Source of the DNA: Streptomyces geranii
Lineage (GTDB): Bacteria; Actinomycetota; Actinomycetes; Streptomycetales; Streptomycetaceae
Direction: 5' to 3'
DNA length: 64,000 bases
NCBI RefSeq assembly: GCF_002954775.1
Contig: NZ_PJME01000039.1
Span: 1 to 64,000 of the forward strand
The first letter of the stretch is position 1. The number at the start of each line of letters is the position of its first letter. Positions 32,749-41,020 of the stretch are shown here, in pieces. Below the pieces are notes generated by a model. The model saw only the letters and a list, made by a program, of their open reading frames with translations, was not told where the DNA came from and made no database searches. Both the position numbers and the translations under genes were made by a program.

Positions 32749-34836
32749 TCAGCGGTTCCATGAGCGGCGGGCCGCCGCGACCTGGTCGAGCACCTGCTGG
32801 AGCACCTGGCTGCCGTGCGGCACGGCCAACGGCTCGTACGTCCACGCATGGCCGACCCACGGGTCGGCGAGGTGGTCGTCGGGCACCGGGGTGAGTCGCA
32901 TGAGCGAACGCCAGAGCGGGTCGAGCAACGGCCCGTAGGCGGCGGCGTCCTCGCGGTCGGCGACCATCATCAGGTGGACGCCGACGGCCGGGCCCTCATC
33001 CGCGAGATAGCGCAGCCGGGTCACCGCCCGGTCGTCGAAACCGTGCGGGAAGTCATTGACGATCAGCAGCTGCTGAGCCGTGTCGAGGTCGGGCGGTAGC
33101 GAGTCGGCCGCACCGGCGCGCAGCGCCATCTGCACCAGGTCGACGCGCTGGGTCAGCCGCCCCAGGACGTCCGCGACACCGGCGGCCCCGGCCGCGGGCG
33201 GACCCGCGAGCACACCGGCCCGCACGAGCGGCGCGAGGGAGAGGGCGCCCGCGCCTGCCGGGTCGATGACATGCACGGCGAACTCGCCCGCCGGATGGAC
33301 GGCCAGCAGCCGCGCCGCATGCGTCACCGCCGTGTCCATGGCGAGCCGGCGCAGCTCGCCGGAGTCGACGACCGAGCCGTCGAGCGACTCGCCGCCGCTG
33401 TCGATCCACAGCCCGCGCTCCAGCGGCAGCCGGACGAGCATCGGGATGTTGAGGGCGACGCTCTCGGGCAGCCGCAGGTCGCCCAGCCGCAGCGCCATGG
33501 GCATCTCCATCGGCACCCGGTAGCCGTGCCAGACGGGGCTGTCCCAGCGCGCGTACGCCAGGGGCAGCGCGGGCTCGACGACCTCGGCCTCGGCGATGAG
33601 CTGGGCGAGGTCGCGGTCGAGGGCGGCGCGGGCCTGGTCGACGAGCTGGGAGTGCTTGGCGCGGGCCGCTTCCCGGGCGCCGTCGCCCGGGCCGCCGAGC
33701 CGGTTGCGGGGATCGGCGAGCGCCCTGTCGATCTCCTGTTCCAGGCGTGAGTCGGCGAAGTCCACGGCGCTGCGGTAGGCGGCGACGGTTCTCGCCAGGT
33801 CCTCGAACATGCCCCAGACCTGGTTGTAGAGCCGCTCGTCCATCGACCAGCCGGTCGCGTCGCCCGCGACCGGCCGCGCGGGCTGTCCGGGCCGGGCCGG
33901 GGGCGCGGTCGGCGGTGCCGGGGGCGGAGCGGCCGTACGGCGGCCGGGATGGCTGTAGTCGACCGGGCCGCCGGTGGTGGAGGTTCCCGGCGGCGCGGCT
34001 TCCCCGGCGCGGCCCGCCGGAGGCGAGACGTCAGGTCGGCCGGCCTGTGCCGGGGTGTTCTGGGCGCCCTCGGCTCCGTACGGCGACGAGGGCTGGGCGG
34101 GGGCAGGACCGCCCTGGCCGCCCTGGACCACGGAAGGGGCCTGGTCCGAGGTGCCGGGAGCCGGGGTGTCCTGGGGTCCCTGAGCCGTGTACGGCGACGC
34201 GGACTGTGCGGGTGCCGGGGATGCCGTCCGGCGGGTGCGGTCGCTGTCCGGTGTGCGGGGCGGCGGGGGTGCCACCGAGCGGGAGTGGGCCCGGGACACC
34301 GCCTCGTTTATGGTGTCCGCGAGGCTGCGGGCCTCGGGCAGTCCCTGGTCGGCGAGGAGTTCGGCGAGGCCGCCGGCGTATCCCTGGCCGATGGCGCGCA
34401 CCTTCCAGGCGTCCTGCCTGCGGTACAGCTCCAGGGCTACCACGGCCGACTCGGCCTCCAGGCCGGTGATCGTGTAGCTGGCGACCTCGGTGCCGTCGAG
34501 ACCGGTGACGGCGACGAAGGGGGCGGCCACGGCGCCGAAGTGGACCGGGCCACCCACACCGGACGGCAGTGCGAGCAGCACGCTGACCCGGTGCACGGAG
34601 TCCGGCATGGCGCCCAGGTCGACGGCGAGCCGGTGGTCGGCGGCGGCCTGCCTGGAGACCTCAAGGCCGGGGAGCGTGGGGGCACCGGGGTGGGCGACCC
34701 ACTCGACGCCGTGGACCTTGCCCCGCTCGTCGCCGATCGTGGCCCCCGCCACGATCGGCGCACCGGCCGAGATCCGCACTTCCAGGTGAACCTGGGAGAG
34801 CGGATGGTTCTGCCCCCGGACCAGCTCGGCCGTCAT
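32749..34836 (-). CDS. TerD-domain protein fused to a degenerate FtsK/SpoIIIE-like domain
   Basis: 695-residue cytosolic protein in three parts: an N-terminal TerD-like domain (about 1-180, with PDSVHRVSVLLALPSG and YTITGLEAESAVVALELYRR), a Pro/Ala/Gln-rich linker (about 190-345) that includes a duplicated unit around ASPYTAQG and SSPYGAEG, and a C-terminal domain (about 350-695) resembling FtsK/SpoIIIE ATPases. The Walker B-like strand LLIVNDFPHGFD is present, but no Walker A GxxxxGKS/T is seen, so it is probably a non-hydrolysing structural copy. It follows terD by 52 bases and precedes terC. TerD domains bind Ca2+ and act in stress responses; the role of the fusion is unknown. Confidence 0.8.
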   Translation of the reverse strand: MTAELVRGQNHPLSQVHLEVRISAGAPIVAGATIGDERGKVHGVEWVAHPGAPTLPGLEVSRQAAADHRLAVDLGAMPDSVHRVSVLLALPSGVGGPVHFGAVAAPFVAVTGLDGTEVASYTITGLEAESAVVALELYRRQDAWKVRAIGQGYAGGLAELLADQGLPEARSLADTINEAVSRAHSRSVAPPPPRTPDSDRTRRTASPAPAQSASPYTAQGPQDTPAPGTSDQAPSVVQGGQGGPAPAQPSSPYGAEGAQNTPAQAGRPDVSPPAGRAGEAAPPGTSTTGGPVDYSHPGRRTAAPPPAPPTAPPARPGQPARPVAGDATGWSMDERLYNQVWGMFEDLARTVAAYRSAVDFADSRLEQEIDRALADPRNRLGGPGDGAREAARAKHSQLVDQARAALDRDLAQLIAEAEVVEPALPLAYARWDSPVWHGYRVPMEMPMALRLGDLRLPESVALNIPMLVRLPLERGLWIDSGGESLDGSVVDSGELRRLAMDTAVTHAARLLAVHPAGEFAVHVIDPAGAGALSLAPLVRAGVLAGPPAAGAAGVADVLGRLTQRVDLVQMALRAGAADSLPPDLDTAQQLLIVNDFPHGFDDRAVTRLRYLADEGPAVGVHLMMVADREDAAAYGPLLDPLWRSLMRLTPVPDDHLADPWVGHAWTYEPLAVPHGSQVLQQVLDQVAAARRSWNR

Positions 34837-34888
34837 CGCCTTCGTCCCCCCGTGTCGTTCTCTTGCTTCCGTGGGCCGCCCGGCCCGG

Positions 34889-35500
34889 CTACAGGTGCGG
34901 CAGGATCGCCGGCATCAGGTCCTGGAAGGTGCGGCCGTTGGCCGGGGTGCCGAGGGCCGTCATCCGCCAGCCCGCGCCCACACGGTGCACCTTCGCCATG
35001 ATCTGAGCCGTGTACTGGCCGCCGCCGTCCAGCGTGTAGCGGGCGAGTTCGTCGCCGTTGGCCTCGTCGACCAGTCGGCAGAACGCGTTCTGCACCTCCT
35101 GGAAGGTCTGGCCCGTGAAGGAGTTCACGGTGAAGACGATCTGGTCGATGTGCACCGGCACCCGCGGCAGATCGACGAGGATCGCCTCGTCGTCACCGCC
35201 CTGGCCGACACCGCCGACGAGGTTGTCACCGGTGTGCCGCACGGAGCCGTCGTCGCTCACGAGGTGGCGGAAGAACACGACGTCGACGGGCTGCTTGTCG
35301 GCGAAGAGCACGGCGGAGGCATCGAGGTCGATCTCCCGTGTACGCGAGCCGAACAGGCCGCGGCGGGGAGCCGCCTGCCAGCCGAGGCCCATGCGCACCG
35401 CGGTCAGGGTGCCCCCGTCACTCTTCTGCAGGTTGATGCCCTGACCCTTGGTCAGATTGACGCTGCCACCAGGCGTGCCGCCCTTGGATACGTCCACCAC
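34889..35500 (-). CDS. terD: TerD-family tellurium-resistance/stress protein
   Basis: 203-residue cytosolic protein of the TerD/TerE family, Ca2+-binding beta-sandwich proteins of the Ter stress system. Seen: VNLTKGQGINLQK near the start, GLGWQAAP, EIDLDASAVLF, DDEAILVDLPRVPVHIDQIVF and DGGGQYTAQIMAKVHR, all typical of the family with its acidic metal-binding residues. The GTG at 35500 follows AGGGGA; GTG 35497 is possible. It is the first gene of the terD - terD/ftsK pair and is driven by the damage-type promoter at 35559-35581, which links it to uvrB upstream. Confidence 0.92.
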   Translation of the reverse strand: MVDVSKGGTPGGSVNLTKGQGINLQKSDGGTLTAVRMGLGWQAAPRRGLFGSRTREIDLDASAVLFADKQPVDVVFFRHLVSDDGSVRHTGDNLVGGVGQGGDDEAILVDLPRVPVHIDQIVFTVNSFTGQTFQEVQNAFCRLVDEANGDELARYTLDGGGQYTAQIMAKVHRVGAGWRMTALGTPANGRTFQDLMPAILPHL

Positions 35501-35558
35501 GCGCTGTTCCCCTCTCGAACCGAATCCCCTGTTGCCGCGGGGTCCGCGGATGACGTGA

Positions 35559-35581
35559 ACCCTACGCAGGGGCACTGACAG
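35559..35581 (-). promoter_or_regulatory. RecA-NDp/PafBC-type promoter of terD
   Basis: The minus strand reads CTGTCAGTGCC-N6-TAGGGT. Seven of eight -35 core positions and the full -10 match the damage consensus with exact spacing. The predicted start is near 35552, giving a leader of about 50 bases before GTG 35500. Confidence 0.72.
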
Positions 35582-35637
35582 TGCCGAAGCCTCGGGCGCA
35601 CTTTGTGTCGGTCTTGCAACACTGCGCGTACGTACGG

Positions 35638-37776
35638 TCAGGCCAGGCCCGCCTCCTTCATCTGCCGCAGTTCCTTCTTCATCTCCGACACCTCGTCGCG
35701 CAACCGGGCGGCGACCTCGAACTGGAGGTCGGCCGCGGCGGCGCGCATCCGTGCCGTCATCTCCTCGATCTGGCCGGCGAGTTCGGCCGCGGGGCGGTCG
35801 GTCGGCACCGTCTCCCCGGCCTTGCCCTTGCCCGCCCTGGCGCCCTTGGCCGCCTTGCCGCCGAGCGAGGGCACCGGGGCCTTGGCGCCCTTGCCGTCCT
35901 TCGACTTGCGGTAGCCCGAGCCGAGGAGCTGTTCGGTGTCGACGTCCTCGCGGGCGATCTGCGCGACGATGTCGTTGATCTTCTTGCGGAGGGGCTGCGG
36001 GTCGATGCCCTTCTCCTTGTTGTACGCGACCTGCTTCTCCCGGCGGCGGTTGGTCTCCTCGATGGCCCTCTCCATCGACGGGGTGATCCTGTCCGCGTAC
36101 ATATGGACCTGGCCTGAGACGTTGCGCGCCGCGCGGCCGATGGTCTGGATGAGGGAGGTCCCGGAGCGCAGGAAGCCCTCCTTGTCGGCGTCGAGGATCG
36201 ACACCAGGGACACCTCGGGAAGGTCGAGGCCCTCCCGAAGGAGGTTGATGCCGACCAGGACGTCGAAATCGCCGGCGCGCAGCTCACGCAGCAGCTCGAC
36301 CCGGCGCAGGGTGTCGACGTCGCTGTGCAGATAGCGGACCTGGATGCCCAGTTCCAGGAAGTAGTCGGTGAGGTCCTCGGCCATCTTCTTGGTGAGCGTG
36401 GTGACCAGGACGCGTTCGTCCTTCTCGGCGCGGGTGCGGATCTCGTGGACCAGGTCGTCGATCTGGCCCTCGGTGGGCTTGACGACGACCTCGGGGTCGA
36501 TGAGGCCGGTGGGGCGGATGATCTGCTCGACGTAGCCGTCGCCGCGCGACAGCTCGTACTTGCCGGGGGTCGCCGAGAGGTACACGGTCTGGCCGATGCG
36601 CTTCTGGAACTCCTCCCATTTCAGGGGGCGGTTGTCCAGTGCGGAGGGCAGCCGGAAGCCGTGGTCGACGAGGGTGCGCTTGCGGGACGCGTCGCCCTCG
36701 TACATGGCGCCGATCTGCGGGACCGTGTTGTGCGACTCGTCGATGACGAGCAGGAAGTCGTCCGGGAAGTAGTCGATCAGGGTGTTCGGCGGGGAGCCGG
36801 GGAGGCGGCCGTCGAAGTGCATCGAGTAGTTCTCGACACCGGAGCAGGAGCCGATCTGGCGGAGCATCTCCAGGTCGTACGTCGTCCGCATCCGCAGGCG
36901 CTGGGCCTCCAGGAGCTTGCTCTGCTTCTCCAGCTCGGTGAGGCGCTCGCCGAGCTCCTTCTCGATGTCGTTGACGGCCCGCTCCATGCGCTCGGGACCT
37001 GCCACGTAGTGGGTGGCCGGGAAGACGTACGTGTGCTGGTCCTCACTGATGATCTCGCCGGTGAGCGGGTGGAGGGTGGAGAGGGCCTCGATCTCGTCGC
37101 CGAACATCTCGATGCGGACGGCGAGTTCCTCGTAGACCGGGAAGATCTCGATGGTGTCGCCGCGCACGCGGAAGGTGCCGCGGGTGAAGGCCAGGTCGTT
37201 GCGCGTGTACTGGATGTCGACGAAGCGGCGCAGCAGCTGGTCGCGGTCGATCTCCTCGCCGACCTTGAGGGGGACCATCCGGTCCACGTACTCCTGTGGA
37301 GTACCGAGGCCGTAGATGCAGGACACGGAGGCGACCACGATGACGTCCCGCCGGGTGAGCAGCGAGTTGGTCGCGGAGTGGCGCAGGCGTTCGACCTCCT
37401 CGTTGATCGAGGAGTCCTTCTCGATGTAGGTGTCCGACTGGGGGACGTACGCCTCGGGCTGGTAGTAGTCGTAGTACGAGACGAAGTATTCGACGGCGTT
37501 GTTCGGGAGGAGTTCCCGGAACTCGTTCGCCAGCTGGGCGGCCAGGGTCTTGTTCGGCGCCATGACGAGGGTGGGGCGCTGGAGCTTCTCGATCATCCAC
37601 GCGGTGGTGGCGGACTTGCCGGTGCCGGTCGCGCCGAGGAGCACGACGTCCTTCTCACCTGCTTCGATGCGCCGAGCCAGCTCGGCGATGGCCGCGGGCT
37701 GGTCGCCGCTCGGCTGGTAGGGGCTGACGACCTCGAAGGGCGCCACCGTGCGTTCGATCTTGGAAACTGGCCGCAT
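35638..37776 (-). CDS. uvrB: Excinuclease ABC subunit B
   Basis: Damage-verifying DNA helicase of nucleotide excision repair. The 712-residue protein has Walker A GATGTGKS (48-55), the beta-hairpin region SYYDYYQPEAYVPQSDTY (about 100-118), DESH, the helicase motifs SATPG and QTIGRAARN, and a C-terminal UVR domain (about 670-712) that contacts UvrC. A Gly/Lys/Ala-rich spacer (about 625-650) precedes the UVR domain. The ATG at 37776 is fixed by the promoter: the -10 box ends 7 bases upstream, so the message is leaderless and the longer reading frame would start inside the promoter. Confidence 0.97.
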   Translation of the reverse strand: MRPVSKIERTVAPFEVVSPYQPSGDQPAAIAELARRIEAGEKDVVLLGATGTGKSATTAWMIEKLQRPTLVMAPNKTLAAQLANEFRELLPNNAVEYFVSYYDYYQPEAYVPQSDTYIEKDSSINEEVERLRHSATNSLLTRRDVIVVASVSCIYGLGTPQEYVDRMVPLKVGEEIDRDQLLRRFVDIQYTRNDLAFTRGTFRVRGDTIEIFPVYEELAVRIEMFGDEIEALSTLHPLTGEIISEDQHTYVFPATHYVAGPERMERAVNDIEKELGERLTELEKQSKLLEAQRLRMRTTYDLEMLRQIGSCSGVENYSMHFDGRLPGSPPNTLIDYFPDDFLLVIDESHNTVPQIGAMYEGDASRKRTLVDHGFRLPSALDNRPLKWEEFQKRIGQTVYLSATPGKYELSRGDGYVEQIIRPTGLIDPEVVVKPTEGQIDDLVHEIRTRAEKDERVLVTTLTKKMAEDLTDYFLELGIQVRYLHSDVDTLRRVELLRELRAGDFDVLVGINLLREGLDLPEVSLVSILDADKEGFLRSGTSLIQTIGRAARNVSGQVHMYADRITPSMERAIEETNRRREKQVAYNKEKGIDPQPLRKKINDIVAQIAREDVDTEQLLGSGYRKSKDGKGAKAPVPSLGGKAAKGARAGKGKAGETVPTDRPAAELAGQIEEMTARMRAAAADLQFEVAARLRDEVSEMKKELRQMKEAGLA

Positions 37777-37783
37777 GGCATCA

Positions 37784-37806
37784 ACCGTACGGCCACCCAC
37801 TGACAA
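37784..37806 (-). promoter_or_regulatory. RecA-NDp/PafBC-type promoter of uvrB (leaderless)
   Basis: The minus strand reads TTGTCAGTGGG-N6-TACGGT, then 7 bases, then the uvrB ATG. The match to TTGTCRGTG-N8-TANNNT is exact. The expected transcription start coincides with the ATG. Confidence 0.82.
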
Positions 37807-37816
37807 CGGGTCCTGA

Positions 37817-38683
37817 TCAGCGGTTCTGCGGGGTGCGGGAGCCGCGGTGGCCGTGCTGCCGGCCGGCCTGCGGCGGGGTCCGTCGGCCGGGGTGCGGGAC
37901 GGCGGGGTGGGCCGGGATGCCCGGCTTGTTGTCGGCGGGGCGCCGGTCGGGCTTGCCCATGACCGTCATCGGGTCGAACACCACGACGACTCCGGCCAGC
38001 AGGAGGAAGGCCAGCGGGCCGACCATCAGGGGGGCCAGCAGGGTCGCGGGCGAGTCGCCGGCCGGGCTGCCGGACGAGATGTGGACGTGGACCCGCAGGG
38101 CGGCCATGCCCGTGTAGTGCATGCCGCTGACGGCGAGTCCCATGACGAGGCTGGCGCCCACGCTCCACAGGAAGCCGCGGATCTGCCCGGCGGCCCACAG
38201 GGCGGCGGTGGCGGCCACGACGGCTATCACGACCGAGGCGGCGACGGTGAGGGTGTTGTACTCCAGCTTTCCGTTGAGGCGCATTCCGGCCATGCCCAGG
38301 TAGTGCGCGGACGCTATGCCGAGGCCCGTGATGGTGCCTCCGGTGAACAGTGCCGTCCCGCTCGCGCCCCGGTAGCCGACGATGAAGATCCCGACGCCGA
38401 CCATGAGGATGGCGACGCCCAGGCTGGCGAAGGTCAGCCACATGTCGTAGTTGACCGGGGTCTCCTTGACCTTGAACCCCATCATCGCGATGAAGTGCAT
38501 GGTCCAGATGCCGGAGCCGATCGCGGCCGAGCCGAGGGCCAGCCACCCTGGTCGCCAGGACCGGGCGACCAGCATCGATCTGGTGGTGCAGCGCAGGCCG
38601 AGCGCACCGCCGAGGCAGGCCATGAGGTAGGCCACCAGCGGTGTGACGAGTCCGTAGCTGAAGCCGTCGACCGTGCCCTGCAT
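37817..38683 (-). CDS. MHYT-domain integral membrane sensor
   Basis: 288-residue membrane protein with seven predicted segments and three copies of the MHYT-type metal motif: MHFIAMMGF, AHYLGMAGM and MHYTGMAAL. MHYT domains are thought to bind copper and sense O2, CO or NO. Most are fused to GGDEF/EAL or kinase domains, but here there is only a short Pro/Arg/His-rich cytoplasmic tail (about 255-288) and no output domain. The ATG at 38683 follows GGAAGGG. It lies between uvrB (11 bases from the uvrB promoter) and the divergent ogt. Its partner is unknown. Confidence 0.87.
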   Translation of the reverse strand: MQGTVDGFSYGLVTPLVAYLMACLGGALGLRCTTRSMLVARSWRPGWLALGSAAIGSGIWTMHFIAMMGFKVKETPVNYDMWLTFASLGVAILMVGVGIFIVGYRGASGTALFTGGTITGLGIASAHYLGMAGMRLNGKLEYNTLTVAASVVIAVVAATAALWAAGQIRGFLWSVGASLVMGLAVSGMHYTGMAALRVHVHISSGSPAGDSPATLLAPLMVGPLAFLLLAGVVVVFDPMTVMGKPDRRPADNKPGIPAHPAVPHPGRRTPPQAGRQHGHRGSRTPQNR

Positions 38684-38996
38684 GTGCGGCTGCCCTTCCG
38701 CCCTGTTGCGTCCCTGAATTCCCTGAAATGCTCCCCCGCCCCAGGACCGGCCAGCGGTCAGGGTTGTGGCAGAGAGTATGACTGGCTCCGGAGGGGTCGA
38801 ACGATTTTCCGGCAAAGAAACACGGCCTTGCCCCACTTGTGCGGCAGGAGTGTGCGGACTCGGGCAACGCCGTTCAATCTGTGTCTGTGTCGCACCTCTT
38901 TTTCCGTTGTCCCTCCGCTGTCACTCCCGCACCGTCCGGGCCCGCTCACGGCCCGCGCGCCGGGCGTTGTCAGTGGCGGGTCGTACGGTGGGGCGC
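38684..38996. other. Divergent interval between the MHYT gene and ogt
   Basis: 313 bases without a gene. The right end carries the ogt damage promoter (38967-38989). The rest should hold the MHYT gene promoter, but no clear element was identified. The stretch at about 38800-38850 is less G+C-rich than its surroundings. Confidence 0.4.
38967..38989 (+). promoter_or_regulatory. RecA-NDp/PafBC-type promoter of ogt (leaderless)
   Basis: The sequence TTGTCAGTGGC-N6-TACGGT is followed by 7 bases and the ogt ATG at 38997, the same geometry as uvrB. The match to the damage consensus is exact. Confidence 0.82.
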
Positions 38997-39572
38997 ATGG
39001 ACAGGCATGGGCGGGACGAGCCGCGGGACCCGGAGAAGCGGCAGCAGGTCGTGTGGGCGGTCGTCGGCACCGGCATAGGTCCGCTGCTGCTGGCCGCGAC
39101 GCGCGAGGGCCTGGTGAACGTGGTGTTCCACGCCACCGAACCGGTGCGCGAGAGGGCTGTCGAGCGGCTCGCCTCGCGGCTGGGCGCGGAGCCCCTGGAG
39201 GCACCCGGGTCCCCGCTCCTGGCCGAGGCGATACGCCAGTTCACGGCGTACTTCGCGGGCGAGCGGCAGGTGTTCGAGCTGCCGCTCGACTGGTCCCTGA
39301 TCTCCGGCTTCAACCGGCAGGTGCTGCGCGAACTGGCGTCCGGTGTGCCGTTCGGCGCGGTCGTCGGGTACGGCGATCTGGCCGGGCGGGTCGGTCAGCC
39401 CGGCGCGGCCCAGGCGGTGGGCGCGGCGATGGGTGCCAATCCGCTGCCGGTCGTGGTGCCGTGCCATCGGGTCGTGGAGAGCGGCGGTGGTCTCGGCGGG
39501 TTCGGGGGCGGTCTGGAGACCAAGCGGAAGCTGCTCGCGCTCGAAGGGGTGCTGCCCGAGCCGCTGTTCTAG
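38997..39572 (+). CDS. ogt: Methylated-DNA-[protein]-cysteine S-methyltransferase
   Basis: 191-residue suicide repair protein that takes alkyl groups from O6-alkylguanine onto its own cysteine. Seen: the active-site motif PCHRV with C156, preceded by VPFGAVVGYGDLAGRVGQPGA and followed by GGGLGGFGGGLETKRKLLALE, all typical of Ogt/MGMT. The ATG at 38997 is set by the leaderless promoter. The damage-type promoter fits its function and groups it with uvrA and uvrB. The gene is monocistronic or reads into the MFS gene 72 bases downstream. Confidence 0.95.
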   Translation: MDRHGRDEPRDPEKRQQVVWAVVGTGIGPLLLAATREGLVNVVFHATEPVRERAVERLASRLGAEPLEAPGSPLLAEAIRQFTAYFAGERQVFELPLDWSLISGFNRQVLRELASGVPFGAVVGYGDLAGRVGQPGAAQAVGAAMGANPLPVVVPCHRVVESGGGLGGFGGGLETKRKLLALEGVLPEPLF

Positions 39573-39644
39573 GAGCGGTTCCGCAGGGGACGGACCGCCG
39601 GGGGAAGCACAGGGAAGCAGGGGAAAGCAGGGGGGATCGTACGA

Positions 39645-40901
39645 GTGACCATGTCTTCCGCCGTGCCGCGGCGCCGGATCTCGGGTGTGCTGGTCGCGAG
39701 TCAGATCCTCGGCGGGCTCGGCGTGGCCACCGGTGTCGCACTGGCTTCCGTACTGGCGCAGCGGATCAGCGGTACGGAGTCGCTGTCGGGGCTCGCGCCG
39801 ACCGCGATGGTCGCGGGCACCGCCGTCGCCTCGCTGCCGCTGGCGGCGCTGATGACCGCGCGCGGGCGGCGCCCCGGGCTGGTCCTGGGCTATCTCGTCG
39901 GTGCCCTGGGCGCGGGTGTCGTCGTGGTCGCGGCGGTCGTCGACAGTTTTCCGCTGCTGCTGTGCGGTATGGCCGGGTTCGGCGCCGGCTCGGCGGCGAA
40001 TCTGGGGGCGCGGTTCGCCGCCGCCGACCTCGCCGAGCCGGACCGGCGGGCGCGGGCCATCTCGAACGTCGTGTGGGCGACCACCATAGGGGCGGTCCTC
40101 GGGCCGAACATCGCCGCTCCCGCCGGGCGGAGTGTGTCCGGGCTCGGGATACCGGCAACGGCGGGCGCCTTCCTGTGGGCGGCCGGGATCTTCCTGGCCG
40201 CCGCGGTGACGGTGGCCGTCCTGCTGCGCCCCGATCCGCTGCTCACGGCCCGTGCGCTCGCCCCGGTGGAGGAGCGGTCGGCCGAGGGCAGGTCACTGCG
40301 CGCGGGCCTCGCCGCCGTCACCGCTTCACCGCGTGCCCGGCTCGCGCTCGTGACGGTGGCCGGCTGCCACACGGCGATGGTCTCGGTCATGTCGATGACG
40401 CCGGTCGCGCTCGGGCACCACGGCGCGGGCATCGATCTGATCGGGCTGGTCATCAGCGGCCACATCGCGGGCATGTACGCGTTCTCGCCGCTCATGGGCC
40501 GGCTGTCCGACCGGGTCGGGCGGCTGTCCGGCATCGGCCTCGCCGTGGGGCTGCTGGCCTGCGCCGCGTTCCTCGCGGGTACGTCCGGCGGCGGTCACGG
40601 CCGTACGGCGGCGGGGCTCTTCGTCCTGGGCCTCGGCTGGTCGGCCGGGCTGGTCTCCGGGTCCGCCCTGCTCACGGACTCCGTGCCCGAGGCCGCCCGC
40701 GCCGCCGCCCAGGGGCTGTCCGACCTCGTCATGAACACCTGTGCGGGCCTCGGCGGGGCGGCCTCCGGGCTCGTGATGGCCCGGGCGGGCTACGGGTGGC
40801 TGAATCTCGCCGCCGCGAGCCTGCTGATACCCGTGGGCGCGCTCGCCCTGTTCACCAGGCACGGCCGACGGCGGGTCCGGGGCGCGACGGCGGGCGGCTG
40901 A
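39645..40901 (+). CDS. MFS transporter
   Basis: 418-residue inner-membrane protein with about 12 hydrophobic segments. The short loop motif is weak (MTARGRRPGL after segment 2), and GRLSDRVGRLSG occurs in the second half, so it belongs to a drug-efflux-like MFS group. The GTG at 39645 follows GGGGGG; ATG 39651 is possible. It lies 72 bases downstream of ogt in the same direction, so damage-induced readthrough is possible. The substrate is unknown. Confidence 0.85.
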   Translation: MTMSSAVPRRRISGVLVASQILGGLGVATGVALASVLAQRISGTESLSGLAPTAMVAGTAVASLPLAALMTARGRRPGLVLGYLVGALGAGVVVVAAVVDSFPLLLCGMAGFGAGSAANLGARFAAADLAEPDRRARAISNVVWATTIGAVLGPNIAAPAGRSVSGLGIPATAGAFLWAAGIFLAAAVTVAVLLRPDPLLTARALAPVEERSAEGRSLRAGLAAVTASPRARLALVTVAGCHTAMVSVMSMTPVALGHHGAGIDLIGLVISGHIAGMYAFSPLMGRLSDRVGRLSGIGLAVGLLACAAFLAGTSGGGHGRTAAGLFVLGLGWSAGLVSGSALLTDSVPEAARAAAQGLSDLVMNTCAGLGGAASGLVMARAGYGWLNLAAASLLIPVGALALFTRHGRRRVRGATAGG

Positions 40902-41020
40902 GCCGGTTCACGCCGGTCCGCGCGCGAGGGGTGGCCGGGAGGCGGGAGCGGTAGCAGACTCCGCCGTGCGCACAGCCGCTGGCATCCGAAGTCACGGGGC
41001 CGAAGGGACGGCGATCACGT

